From Candidatus Woesearchaeota archaeon (lineage in GTDB: Archaea; Nanobdellota; Nanobdellia; Woesearchaeales; BM511): a DNA stretch of 44,733 nucleotides. Shown one piece after another: positions 17,103 to 25,603 of the stretch. Positions within the stretch are counted from its first letter, which is position 1, and every line of letters begins with the position of its first letter. Under the pieces are notes generated by a model. That model did no database searches and had not been told where the DNA came from. It saw nothing but the letters and a program-made list of their open reading frames with translations. Location: the NCBI GenBank assembly GCA_018221135.1, contig JAAOYB010000030.1:1-44733 (forward strand), read 5' to 3'. Made by a program: the position numbers and the translations under genes.

Positions 17103-17703
17103 AAATATTCTTCCCTCTTGGTTTTTCTTCTTTGTAAGTCTGAAAGAAATCCATTAAGTCTTCTGTTCTGACTTTATCTCCTCGCATAATCTTAACAAAT
17201 TTGTTTTCAAAACGATTTCTCATCTGTATTGTCTTCATAGAATCAACAGATAAGTCACTTCCAAAATCATGATTAGATAAATAGTGTTCTACAGCTTTAT
17301 TATTATAAATGTTCATAATTTCTTTTTCTAAATGCTCTTTGATTATGTTATCAATGTCTTTAGCGTTTTGGATTTTGTCTATTAAGTCGCCTGTGTTCCA
17401 TCCTTTTACAGCTTGTGTTAAGGCGTTTATGTAATCAACAGCTAATTCTTTATCTTTAGGATCTACTGCGCTTCTAGCTTCCATTCCAGCAAGGTGTTCT
17501 TGTAAATCAAAATAAGGTCTGTCAAAATTGTTATGAGGTGGTTGTGTTAAGTAACCAAAATTAATAGTAACAGCATCACGTATCTCTCTCTGCTTAGATG
17601 TAGTATCGCTTCTAGGTATGAGATTAGTTACTTCATACTTAACCATTATCTCAAATGTTTTAGGGAATTCAGGAAATCCATGTATTGCAGTCTCATGAAC
17701 CAT
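17095..17703 (-). CDS. Hypothetical protein upstream of the Tat substrate
   Basis: About 202 residues, soluble, no recognised family. ATG at 17703 is chosen because the TATA-like TATATAAA at 17729-17736 lies about 30 bases upstream; the longer frame to 17775 would run through the promoter. The protein is mixed helical with charged segments (QEHLAGMEARSAVDPKDKEL, IQNAKDIDNIIKEHLEKEIM). It overlaps the Tat-exported gene downstream and is probably co-transcribed with it. Confidence 0.55.
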   Translation of the reverse strand: MVHETAIHGFPEFPKTFEIMVKYEVTNLIPRSDTTSKQREIRDAVTINFGYLTQPPHNNFDRPYFDLQEHLAGMEARSAVDPKDKELAVDYINALTQAVKGWNTGDLIDKIQNAKDIDNIIKEHLEKEIMNIYNNKAVEHYLSNHDFGSDLSVDSMKTIQMRNRFENKFVKIMRGDKVRTEDLMDFFQTYKEEKPRGKNIYE

Positions 17704-17811
17704 TTTGATGTATATGATGAGTGGGTAGTATATAAAGCTTTCGTTATTGTTACTACTTTTAAGTGATGTTATCATTAGTTTTATAAATAAAAAAAATCTA
17801 AGACATTAATT

Positions 17812-18618
17812 ATGACTTTGTACATGATAGGATTGGGCCTTGGAAGCGCAAAAGACATAACACTTCGAGGACTAGAAGCAATAAAAAAAAGTGATTACGT
17901 CTACTTAGAAAACTACACTAGCACCCTACCAGCAAGCAGAGAAACACTAGAAAAATTCTACGGAAAAGAAATCTTGTTAGCAACAAGGGACTTAGTAGAG
18001 AAAAACGCGGACGAAATCATAGAAGCAGCCAAGAAAAAAAACGTGTGCTTCTTAGTAGTAGGAGACGTATTTGGCGCCACGACGCACACAGACCTATACC
18101 TTTGTGCTAAAAAGAAAAAAGTAGAAGTAGAACTAATCCACAACGCAAGTATAATAAACGCTGTGAGCGCAACAGGCCTAGAACTATACAAATTCGGCAA
18201 GACGACAAGTATAGTATTCGAAGAAGAAGGATGGTTTCCAAACACGCCATACGAAGTATTAGAATCCAACCAAAAACACAACTTACACACCTTATTCTTA
18301 CTTGACATAAAAATCTCTGAGCCTTCAAAAGAAGACTTGCTAAAAGAAAATAATAAGCCTCAACTATCAAGGTATATGAGTATAAGACAAGCAATAGAAA
18401 TCTTGTTCAAATTAGAAAAAAAACACAAAAAAAAACTTATAAAAAAAGATACTATGATGGTCGGCGTTGCTAGGCTTACTCAACCAGAACAAAAAATTGT
18501 TTACGCAAAAGCCAAAACATTATTAGAAACAAGTCTTGGAGGCCCACTTCACTGCCTCATAATCCCTGGCAAGCTACACTTCGTCGAAGAAGAATTCTTA
18601 GAACAATTCCAAAAATAG
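17812..18618 (+). CDS. dphB: Diphthine synthase
   Basis: 268 residues, the usual archaeal length. A tetrapyrrole-methylase fold: MTLYMIGLGLGSAKDITLRGLEAIKKSDYVYLENYTS at the start, LVVGDVFGATTHTDL as the SAM-binding loop, and NASIINAVSATGLELYKFGKTTSIVF matching DphB closely. It methylates the modified histidine of elongation factor 2 in diphthamide synthesis. This is an archaeal/eukaryotic marker. TATA-like sequence about 25 bases upstream, so a leaderless start is likely. It is convergent with the hydrogenase operon. Confidence 0.95.
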   Translation: MTLYMIGLGLGSAKDITLRGLEAIKKSDYVYLENYTSTLPASRETLEKFYGKEILLATRDLVEKNADEIIEAAKKKNVCFLVVGDVFGATTHTDLYLCAKKKKVEVELIHNASIINAVSATGLELYKFGKTTSIVFEEEGWFPNTPYEVLESNQKHNLHTLFLLDIKISEPSKEDLLKENNKPQLSRYMSIRQAIEILFKLEKKHKKKLIKKDTMMVGVARLTQPEQKIVYAKAKTLLETSLGGPLHCLIIPGKLHFVEEEFLEQFQK

Positions 18619-18625
18619 TTTTTTT

Positions 18626-18967
18626 TTATTCTATGCTTACTATCTTTACTTGGTCGCCTTCTAAGACCTTAACATCTGCTGATTCACACTTAGGGCAAAG
18701 AATTAATGGCGAGGCTTCAACAACGCTTTTTTCACTGCATTCGCCGCACTTAATCTTGCCTTCTACCATCTCAACTATGAGACTAGCATCTCTTAATACA
18801 TCAACGCTTTTCTTAACAGCTTCAAAATAGAAGAGTATAGGGTCTTTTTTGTAACTGGTAAGCTCGCCGACGCGCACAACTATTCTTTTAGGACTAGCTA
18901 TTTTGTTGTCTTCGCATGCGTGCACTATTTGGTGCACGACTTCATTAGTGATACTGTGCTCATGCAT
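18626..18967 (-). CDS. hypA: Hydrogenase nickel-insertion protein HypA
   Basis: 113 residues. Starts M-H-E-H-S, with His2 the known nickel ligand. The zinc site is CGECSEKSV then LCPKCES near 73-94. It delivers nickel to the large-subunit precursor together with HypB, which is not in this window. Last gene of the minus-strand hydrogenase operon, 12 bases after hypE. Confidence 0.92.
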   Translation of the reverse strand: MHEHSITNEVVHQIVHACEDNKIASPKRIVVRVGELTSYKKDPILFYFEAVKKSVDVLRDASLIVEMVEGKIKCGECSEKSVVEASPLILCPKCESADVKVLEGDQVKIVSIE

Positions 18968-18979
18968 TATAATTATCTC

Positions 18980-19963
18980 TTAACAAATACGTGGAACGAT
19001 TCTTCCACTTGGAGTTGGTAGTAGTCTTTTTGAAATAATCGTTTGCAAAAAAACTTTACCTGCGTCTTGTTGTGTTACTTCTCCGATTACAGCGGCGTCT
19101 TTATTAAATTTTCTTAAAGCTTCAATGACTCGCTCTGCTTTGTCTTTATTGGCAACGCAGACGAGTCTTCCTTCACAAGCTAATGAGTATAAGTCTATTC
19201 CTAGTATCTCGGTTACTCTTTTTACTTCTTTTTTGGCTGGGATTAGTTCTTCACTAATTAATAACCCAACGCTTTGTTTTTGTGCTACGTCGTTTAGGAT
19301 GCTTGCTAAGCCTCCTCTTGTGATGTCTTTTGCTAACTTAATATCGCTTCGTATGGATTCTAATTCTTTTACTAAGGCTTTGGAGTCACTGACAATGCTC
19401 GTCTCGTAATCAAATCTTTTTGCTAGTAGTGCTACTGCGTGTTCGCCAAGTCCTCCACTGATAATGATTTTGTCTCCGACAACTAATTCTTGATTTAGGG
19501 TTTTTCCTAGTCCTACTCCGCTTGTATTGATTATTATTTTGTCAACTTTGTTTTTCTCCATGACTTTGGTGTCGCCTGTGACTATCGGAATCTTTGTCTC
19601 TTCACTGACTTTTCTTATTGAACTCATAATTTTGTCCAGTGTCTTTATGGGCAGTCCTTCTTCTAAAACTAGGCTTAGACTAATCCCTAAGGGGTTTGCG
19701 CCTTGAACCAACAGGTCGTTGATGGTTCCACACACAGCGATTTTGCCGATGTCTCCGCCACCAAAGAATAATGGGTCGACTACATAAGAATCAGTTGTGA
19801 AGAATAACTCTTCTCCATTTTCTAATTTGATGCTAGCACTGTCATCATCAAAACCTTTCCAGTCTCCTCGAAAGCTTAATCCGAGTTTTTTGATTAACTC
19901 ATTCATCTCAGTTCCGCCGCTTCCATGCGCCAAACTAACTCGTTCATCACTCAACGCTTTCAC
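18980..19963 (-). CDS. hypE: Hydrogenase maturation protein HypE
   Basis: 327 residues. Starts with the family segment VSLAHGSGGTEMNELI and contains the PurM-like ATP-binding pieces FTTDSYVVDPLFF and DITRGGLASILND. It ends P-R-I-C, the C-terminal Cys that receives the carbamoyl group and is dehydrated to thiocyanate for the Fe cyanide ligand. The start is GTG at 19963, overlapping the stop of the DUF1653 gene; a TTG nine bases further in is the alternative. HypF, which donates the carbamoyl group, is not in the window. Confidence 0.93.
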   Translation of the reverse strand: MKALSDERVSLAHGSGGTEMNELIKKLGLSFRGDWKGFDDDSASIKLENGEELFFTTDSYVVDPLFFGGGDIGKIAVCGTINDLLVQGANPLGISLSLVLEEGLPIKTLDKIMSSIRKVSEETKIPIVTGDTKVMEKNKVDKIIINTSGVGLGKTLNQELVVGDKIIISGGLGEHAVALLAKRFDYETSIVSDSKALVKELESIRSDIKLAKDITRGGLASILNDVAQKQSVGLLISEELIPAKKEVKRVTEILGIDLYSLACEGRLVCVANKDKAERVIEALRKFNKDAAVIGEVTQQDAGKVFLQTIISKRLLPTPSGRIVPRIC

Positions 19964-20153
19964 CTAGGTATTCGAATCTCCGAAACTTTTTGCCGTCTCG
20001 ACTTATTGTTTCTAAGAACATCTCTTTTGGTCTAGCCCAAGTCTCATCATTTTTTTTGTACACGACTAGTTCCTCTCTTGTCTCTGAGTGCTTAGCTACT
20101 CCGACTACCTCATAAACCGCTCCTTTAAAATGCTTATACTTTCCTAACCTCAT
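19947..20153 (-). CDS. DUF1653-type small protein
   Basis: 68 residues from ATG 20153, which overlaps the hydrolase stop as ATGA. It matches the DUF1653 pattern closely: LGKYKHFKGAVYEVVGVAKHSETREELVVY, then W-x-R-P-x-E-M-F and R-F-E-Y-L-G. The biochemical role of this widely spread beta-barrel-like domain is unknown. Its place inside a hydrogenase maturation operon is unusual. Confidence 0.8.
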   Translation of the reverse strand: MRLGKYKHFKGAVYEVVGVAKHSETREELVVYKKNDETWARPKEMFLETISRDGKKFRRFEYLGESVE

Positions 20154-20905
20154 TTTTTTTCGAACCAATCCCCAAACAACTTATTAGCATAACTTTTATC
20201 ACCATTAATCTCAAGAGCGTGATTTGCGCCTTCTAAAACCACTAGTTTAGCATCAGGAAAACCCTTAACAACTCTTTTGCTTTGTTCAACTCTCACAGCG
20301 GTGTCTGCGTCACCATGAATTATTAACACAGGACAAGTAATATCCTTGACTTTGTCGTACATGACATGTTTTTTGGTATCTTCAAAAAAAGAATAGTTTA
20401 CTTTAAACTCTTTACCCTCACCATTAACGTAAATGGTGTGGCCTTTCTCTTCCCAATCCTTAATTCCTTTTTCTCCTATGTGTTCTAATCTTTGAGTTGG
20501 GTAATCACTAACCGGTGCTTTAAGCGCAACTCTCTTAACATTAGGGTAAGCTAAAGCTACGTTCATAGCGACTAATCCTCCTGCGCTTGAACCAAACAAT
20601 TCAAATTCAGAATAACCTTTGCTCTCTAATAATTTAATAGCGCTTAGAACGTCATCAACCCAACCACTAATTGTTTGTTTTCCAAAATCTCCTTCGCTCT
20701 CCCCGCTACCACCAAGGTCTAATCTGAAACTATTAATTTTTCTAGAACTTAATTCTTCTGCTAATTGCTTTGTGCTGCGCCTATCTTTATTACTACTATA
20801 ACCATGAATTAGTATAACAACTCGTTTATCATCGCTTATTCTTTCGAGAACCCCTACAATCTTTAATCCGTTACTGTTTTTGAAACTGATTTTTTCTTCG
20901 CTCAT
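20150..20905 (-). CDS. Alpha/beta hydrolase
   Basis: 251 residues from ATG 20905, whose ATGA overlaps the hypD stop. Longer in-frame extensions run back into hypD and are rejected. Catalytic elements: VILIHGYSSNKDRRS (oxyanion region), nucleophile Ser in LFGSSAGGLVAM, acid Asp in LIIHGDADTAV and His in EGANHALE. It resembles acyl-peptide hydrolase or esterase-type serine hydrolases. The substrate is not known, and a link to hydrogenase maturation is only positional. Confidence 0.85.
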   Translation of the reverse strand: MSEEKISFKNSNGLKIVGVLERISDDKRVVILIHGYSSNKDRRSTKQLAEELSSRKINSFRLDLGGSGESEGDFGKQTISGWVDDVLSAIKLLESKGYSEFELFGSSAGGLVAMNVALAYPNVKRVALKAPVSDYPTQRLEHIGEKGIKDWEEKGHTIYVNGEGKEFKVNYSFFEDTKKHVMYDKVKDITCPVLIIHGDADTAVRVEQSKRVVKGFPDAKLVVLEGANHALEINGDKSYANKLFGDWFEKK

Positions 20906-21924
20906 TTTCCGTATTTGTAGTATATTTGGCAGCTGCCTTCTTCTGATACCATGCACGCGCCAACAGGGTTCTTTGGAGTGCAACTCTTCCTATAAAGAGG
21001 GCACTTAACTGATGTTATTATTCCCATTAAGACATCGCCGCAACGACACGCAGTCTTCTTAGGCGTAGATACTTTGTCAATGATTTCTTTGTATTTAACC
21101 TTAGCGTTAAGAGCGTCGCTTCTTACTTCTAATCCGCTTTCTGGAATTACTCCTAATCCTCTCCACTCACTATCAACGAGTACGAATTCTTCATCTAATA
21201 GTTTTTTGGCCTTAGGATTGCCAGATTCTTTTACGACTTCTTGATACGCGTTAACAACGATTTTTTTATCATCACGTATAAGTTCCAATAAGCTTTTTAT
21301 TCCTCTAAGGACTTGCTCCACTCCAAAACCAGTAATAGCTTGAGGGACAAGCAAATCCTTATAAGCATCACTTCCAATAATTGTGCTGACGTGTCCTGGG
21401 TCGATGAAGCCATCAATCTTACCACTCTCAGCCAATACTTTTAATGCGTTTGGGATTGTTTTGTGAACGCTGTAAACAACAACGCCTTTTTTTAGTAAGT
21501 ATGCTGTCATGGGAGCAGTGGTTTCAAAACCTACACCAAAGAAAACAATGTCTGGATGCTTTTTTCTTAACTCCATTACCTCAGTAGTTGAATATATTTC
21601 ATGTATCTTTGCGCCTTCCCCTCTCAAAGCTTCCAAATTAGTAGTGCTTCCTGGGACTCTCATCATATCACCATACGTCGCCACGACAACGCCGCTTCTA
21701 GCGATTCCTATCATGTTATCAATGTCTTTTTGGCTAGAGACACACACTGGGCAGCCAGGGCCGCTGATAAGCTTAAGATTACTAGGCAGTGCTTCTCGCA
21801 ACCCATACTTCATAACGGTGTTCGTGTGACCGCCGCAGACTTCCATGACAACTACTTCTCTTTTTATATCAACGCAGATTTCTTTGATACTTGCTAAGTG
21901 TTCATCAATTTTTTCTTTGTTCAT
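20902..21924 (-). CDS. hypD: Hydrogenase maturation protein HypD
   Basis: 340 residues. Carries the family motifs VMEVCGGHTNTVMKYG, GPGCPVCVSSQKDID and FFGVGFETTAPM, plus C-terminal cysteines including ACRCGDVLMGI that hold the [4Fe-4S] cluster. With HypC it builds the Fe(CN)2CO unit of the active site. It overlaps hypC by 20 bases. Confidence 0.95.
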   Translation of the reverse strand: MNKEKIDEHLASIKEICVDIKREVVVMEVCGGHTNTVMKYGLREALPSNLKLISGPGCPVCVSSQKDIDNMIGIARSGVVVATYGDMMRVPGSTTNLEALRGEGAKIHEIYSTTEVMELRKKHPDIVFFGVGFETTAPMTAYLLKKGVVVYSVHKTIPNALKVLAESGKIDGFIDPGHVSTIIGSDAYKDLLVPQAITGFGVEQVLRGIKSLLELIRDDKKIVVNAYQEVVKESGNPKAKKLLDEEFVLVDSEWRGLGVIPESGLEVRSDALNAKVKYKEIIDKVSTPKKTACRCGDVLMGIITSVKCPLYRKSCTPKNPVGACMVSEEGSCQIYYKYGK

Positions 21925-22144
21925 CTTGTTGTAGGTTTGCGAATTGTTGGAGTATTTCTAAGCTTTTCAGAGCTTCTTTTTTGTCTAGTTTTTCAATAGC
22001 GAACCCAGCGTGTATTAATACGTAATCATCAATTTCTAATTCGTCAACTAAGCTGACGTTGACTTTTTTGGTTACTCCGCCGTAATCAACACTAGCACTA
22101 TCACCATTTATACTTAGAATCTTTGCTGGTATCGCCAAACACAT
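21905..22144 (-). CDS. hypC: Hydrogenase assembly chaperone HypC
   Basis: 79 residues. Starts M-C-L-A-I-P-A-K-I, with the invariant Cys2 that binds the Fe(CN)2CO unit and the HypD partner. It then presents the precursor to the large subunit. Two bases separate it from the Nudix gene upstream. Confidence 0.94.
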   Translation of the reverse strand: MCLAIPAKILSINGDSASVDYGGVTKKVNVSLVDELEIDDYVLIHAGFAIEKLDKKEALKSLEILQQFANLQQDEQRKN

Positions 22145-22146
22145 AA

Positions 22147-22650
22147 CTAATCACTTACATATTTTTTTAGGTACTCATTAAATATATCTATTCCATCTGG
22201 ACAGAACTTTTCAGTTTTTAGCATTTTATTAAGAGTTTCTAAACTAACAAATTTTGCCCATTCAACTTCTTCTTCTTGAATACTTATATCCCCATCGTAA
22301 ACTTGTTTGTAAATCATCACGAAAGCTTTGTTATCATCTCTGAAGTATCTGTGCTTAAAAAGAGGCTTTGGCTTTGCATTTTTTACACCGATTTCTTCTT
22401 CTAATTCCCTTACTATGTTTTCATCATAACTCTCATCGTATCCAACAGCCCCTCCATTAAGCATATCTAAGTAACCCGGAAAAATATCTTTTGTCAAAGT
22501 CCTCTTATGAATCAAGATTTCTCCTTTGCTATTAAAAGTCAGAGCTGCGGTTCCTCTATGCATCAAAACCTTTTTTCTCATCTTGCCTCGAGGAGCTTTA
22601 CCAATAACATTATCTTCATCGTCAACTATAACTACTAATTCTTCACTCAT
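22147..22650 (-). CDS. Nudix hydrolase
   Basis: 167 residues. A complete Nudix box is present in GAVGYDESYDENIVRELEEE followed by IG (G-x5-E-x7-R-E-x2-E-E-x-G). The N-terminus (VVIVDDEDNVIGKAPRGKMR) and HRGTAALTFNSKGEILIHKR match the YfcD/isopentenyl-diphosphate-isomerase-like Nudix group. The substrate is not certain. It overlaps the endopeptidase stop by ATGA, so it is translated with the hydrogenase genes; the biological link is not clear. Confidence 0.88.
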   Translation of the reverse strand: MSEELVVIVDDEDNVIGKAPRGKMRKKVLMHRGTAALTFNSKGEILIHKRTLTKDIFPGYLDMLNGGAVGYDESYDENIVRELEEEIGVKNAKPKPLFKHRYFRDDNKAFVMIYKQVYDGDISIQEEEVEWAKFVSLETLNKMLKTEKFCPDGIDIFNEYLKKYVSD

Positions 22651-23108
22651 TTTTTTATTGCTTCTAGTATTTTTTTTACTACTTCTTCTTTTATAATATC
22701 GATTTTGTTTGTTATTTCTTTTGAGAGTTTGTCGTTGTAGCTCTTTACTTCTTTTACTTTTATGCCAACAAAGCTTATTTTGTCCAGGCTTGGCTTATAT
22801 ATCCTTAGAACTTTGCTGGTTTCTTCGATTCCGAAATCGTGTTGAGAAACTACTTTGAGATCACTTGTTAAGTCCTCCTCGGCTAATAATACGACTTCGC
22901 CTACGTTTTCTTCTGAGCGAACCGCGTCGATAATGATTAGTTTGTCATCGTCTTCGACGTAACTTACCATGTCCAAGCCGATAACTCCGAGTTCTAGCAA
23001 GTCATAATCTTTAAGCCGATCATCTTCTCTTAGCAAGCTATAAAGATGAGGCCCGACTCCGTCATCCCCTCCCAAAGGGTTTCCTACAAAAATTATTTTT
23101 ACACCCAT
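22647..23108 (-). CDS. Hydrogenase maturation endopeptidase
   Basis: 153 residues. HybD/HycI-type protease: FVGNPLGGDDGVGPHLY at the N-terminus supplies the nickel-sensing acidic residues, and LLELGVIGLDMVSYV and LIIIDAV follow. It is expected to clip the C-terminal peptide of the large subunit after His492. A late SQHDFGIEE segment corresponds to the family's other metal-contact region. Confidence 0.88.
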   Translation of the reverse strand: MGVKIIFVGNPLGGDDGVGPHLYSLLREDDRLKDYDLLELGVIGLDMVSYVEDDDKLIIIDAVRSEENVGEVVLLAEEDLTSDLKVVSQHDFGIEETSKVLRIYKPSLDKISFVGIKVKEVKSYNDKLSKEITNKIDIIKEEVVKKILEAIKK

Positions 23109-23152
23109 AAATAAGAAATGAATAAAAAATTAGTTCTTTATAAAACTATTTT

Positions 23153-24676
23153 TTATATGCTGTGCTCAATAAAGAGGGATTTCTTCTTTTTTCCCACTGC
23201 GTGAATAGCGCAACTAATACAAGGATCAAAGCTTCTAACGATGTGCCCTGCTTCTAACATGCTGTCCTTCTCAGCTAGTTTAACGCCGATAAGTGCTTGT
23301 TCGATAGCACCTTTTTGTCCTTTGCTATCAGTAGGGCTAGCGTTCCAAGTAGTAGGAGTGATGATTTGGTACCTGGTAACTAATGAGTCTTCTCCTGTGT
23401 TTATCCAATGACCAAGTGCTCCTCTAGGAGCCTCTACTAAGCCAGCTCCTTTAACACCTTTTAGTTTGGCCTCATCAAATGGTTTATAGAAAGGTTTGGC
23501 TAAATCTATCTCGTCAACCCACGCTATGAGTTGAGGTAGTATGAGTAAGCATTCGTGAAGCCTAGCAATAGTCCTAGTAAAAGTGTTAACTCCTAAATTC
23601 TTTACTAAATCAGTAATAAGAGGGTTGCCGTTTACTATTTGCCTTGCGAGAGGCCCGACTTCTACGACTTTGCCAAAGTACCTCGCTGCTTTAAGCCAAC
23701 TATACGCTCCTTCTTTTTTAGGGAAGGGTTTGGTGACGCCGTTCATAGGATTAGGCCACTCATCGCTAGTCTCGTAATAAGAAAGCGCGGTGTCTTCGCT
23801 TATATGAGTGCTGTCTAACTCGTGATAATGTCCGTGTTCAACGTATCCAGGTCTGAAAAGCCATTTTTCATTTTTTAGTTCGCCAAAGCCGTACGCCAAA
23901 AAATTATTAGGGGTGTTCTTATCGAGTTTGTCAAGGCCTAAGTCCAACGCGGCTTTTATGAAGAAGCCAAGGTCTGCTGCGGCGAATTCCTTGTTTTTCT
24001 TTAGTGTTTCTAACACGTCTTTTGTGCTTTTAAGACTAAGAGCGGCGTCTACTGGGACTCCTAATATTTTTTGTTCTACTAATTCTTTAACATCATTTAA
24101 TATAGTGTTTACTTTGTTGAGCTCTATTTGTTTAGGAAGACAAGTCACTCCGCCTGGCACGGCGTGCATGGGGTGTGGGAATTTTCCTCCAAAAGTTGCT
24201 ACTATGCTATGAAGAGGTATTCTTCCTTGGGTTAATATCGTTTTTAGATGAGGACTAGCTAATGGATTAAATCTTTTTAGTAGTTCATCATAATATTTGT
24301 AATCCTTGTACTTTTCGTCTACGATGTCTGGTCCCCACATAAAATAGAAATGTGTTAAGTGACTCACAATAGTATTAGTTCCAAGCACTATGTCTCTTAT
24401 TAGCTGTGCGTTTCTTGGCGGCTTAATACCTACGGCGTCTTCGATAGCCTTAGCCCCTGCGGTTCCGTGACTAACAGGGCACACCCCGCAAGCACGTTGA
24501 CTCATCCTCATAGCGTCGAAAGCTTTTCTGCCAATAAAGATGTTTTCTAATCCTCTATAAACGAAGCCTAAGCACTTAGCGTCTTTTACTACGTTGTCTG
24601 CTCCTACGCTTAGTTCTATTGCTAAGTCTCCTTCTATTCTGTTTAGAGGGTCTATTATGTTTTTGTAATCACTCAT
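23153..24676 (-). CDS. [NiFe]-hydrogenase large subunit
   Basis: 507 residues. N-terminal nickel-binding motif R-A-C63-G-V-C66-P-V-S-H70 and C-terminal motif D-P-C486-I-S-C489-A-I-H492, followed by a 15-residue tail (AVGKKKK onwards) for the endopeptidase to remove. DPLNRIEGDLAIE is the family N-terminus. Both cysteine pairs are intact, so an active enzyme is expected. The start overlaps the small subunit stop. The lack of a Tat signal on the small subunit places the enzyme inside the cell, or attached to the inner face of the membrane. Confidence 0.96.
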   Translation of the reverse strand: MSDYKNIIDPLNRIEGDLAIELSVGADNVVKDAKCLGFVYRGLENIFIGRKAFDAMRMSQRACGVCPVSHGTAGAKAIEDAVGIKPPRNAQLIRDIVLGTNTIVSHLTHFYFMWGPDIVDEKYKDYKYYDELLKRFNPLASPHLKTILTQGRIPLHSIVATFGGKFPHPMHAVPGGVTCLPKQIELNKVNTILNDVKELVEQKILGVPVDAALSLKSTKDVLETLKKNKEFAAADLGFFIKAALDLGLDKLDKNTPNNFLAYGFGELKNEKWLFRPGYVEHGHYHELDSTHISEDTALSYYETSDEWPNPMNGVTKPFPKKEGAYSWLKAARYFGKVVEVGPLARQIVNGNPLITDLVKNLGVNTFTRTIARLHECLLILPQLIAWVDEIDLAKPFYKPFDEAKLKGVKGAGLVEAPRGALGHWINTGEDSLVTRYQIITPTTWNASPTDSKGQKGAIEQALIGVKLAEKDSMLEAGHIVRSFDPCISCAIHAVGKKKKSLFIEHSI

Positions 24677-25566
24677 TTTGTGCTCCCTCCGTTCAGTACT
24701 TTGCTTCTTTGTATTTGCTCCGCTTTTATATCTTCAGGTAGGTTTAGTGTTTCTTCATCAAAAGGCATCATGCTCTCAGGGAAACCAGGGTCGCAGCAAC
24801 CAATGCACGGAGCCCCGCTCCTAGTACAAGTACTAACACCATTCCATAGTCTTATGTTACAATCAGCGTTTGTCGTTCTTCCTTTGCAACCAAGACTCGC
24901 TGCTAGGCAGCCAAGCTCAGTATAATTCTTGGCCCACAACCCGTTTTCTAGGTATTCGCAGTGCTTGCATCCTCTGTGCACTTTTTCTGAGAAGAAATCA
25001 AGTGGTCTGTTGAATTTGTCAAGAGGGATTGCTCTTCCAATCCTAAATGATTGAAGCGTTCCTAGCACCCAGTCTGGGTGGGTGGGGCATCCAGGAATAT
25101 TAATTACTGGTAGGCCTAGGGTGGAGATGAAGTCTTTTCCTAGAAGGCCTCCTACATCTTCTTTTGTCCATTGTAAGCCTACGCTTCCTGATTCGTTTGG
25201 CGCAGCGGCTGGTAAGCCTCCATATCCGGCGCATGTCCCGACGGCGACTGTGAGCATCGCTTTTGAGGCGAAGTTTTTGACCATGTTTCTTATGTCTTGT
25301 CCTTCGAAGTAGTCTCCGTAGCCTTCTTTTTGAGGTACGCTACCTTCGAAGACGAATATGTGAACAGGTATTTTGCCTTTTAAGCAGTCATTCCATAGTT
25401 TCTGTGCGTCTCTACCATAAATCGGGCTTAGGGTGGGGTGGTATAATAGGTTTATTTTGTTTCTTTTCAAAAAATCTAAGAAGTTGGGCTCCGTAGCGTT
25501 TATAACACTCATAGAGTCTCCATCGCATGTTTGTCCTTGCATCCATATAAGGTTGAACTCATCCAA
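24673..25566 (-). CDS. [NiFe]-hydrogenase small subunit, Asp-ligand (group 1h-like)
   Basis: 297 residues from a TTG start at 25566. The proximal cluster motif is C14-x-x-D17 with C112 and C160, so one of the four usual cysteines is aspartate. A 3Cys/1Asp proximal cluster is known from actinobacterial-type (group 1h, earlier group 5) high-affinity uptake hydrogenases. Further ligands: H197/C200/C220/C227 for the distal cluster and C236, C247, C254, C257 or C258 for the medial one. No Tat signal and no C-terminal membrane anchor are present. Group 2 is the alternative, but the Asp favours 1h. Confidence 0.93.
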   Translation of the reverse strand: MDEFNLIWMQGQTCDGDSMSVINATEPNFLDFLKRNKINLLYHPTLSPIYGRDAQKLWNDCLKGKIPVHIFVFEGSVPQKEGYGDYFEGQDIRNMVKNFASKAMLTVAVGTCAGYGGLPAAAPNESGSVGLQWTKEDVGGLLGKDFISTLGLPVINIPGCPTHPDWVLGTLQSFRIGRAIPLDKFNRPLDFFSEKVHRGCKHCEYLENGLWAKNYTELGCLAASLGCKGRTTNADCNIRLWNGVSTCTRSGAPCIGCCDPGFPESMMPFDEETLNLPEDIKAEQIQRSKVLNGGSTK

Positions 25567-25603
25567 TTAAAAAACACCTCTTGTAATAAAAACATCGTTA
25601 TTT

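Noticed and set aside
20906-20983. 26-residue N-terminal extension of the alpha/beta hydrolase
   Set aside because: It overlaps the end of hypD in another frame, while ATG 20905 gives the ATGA coupling seen throughout this operon.
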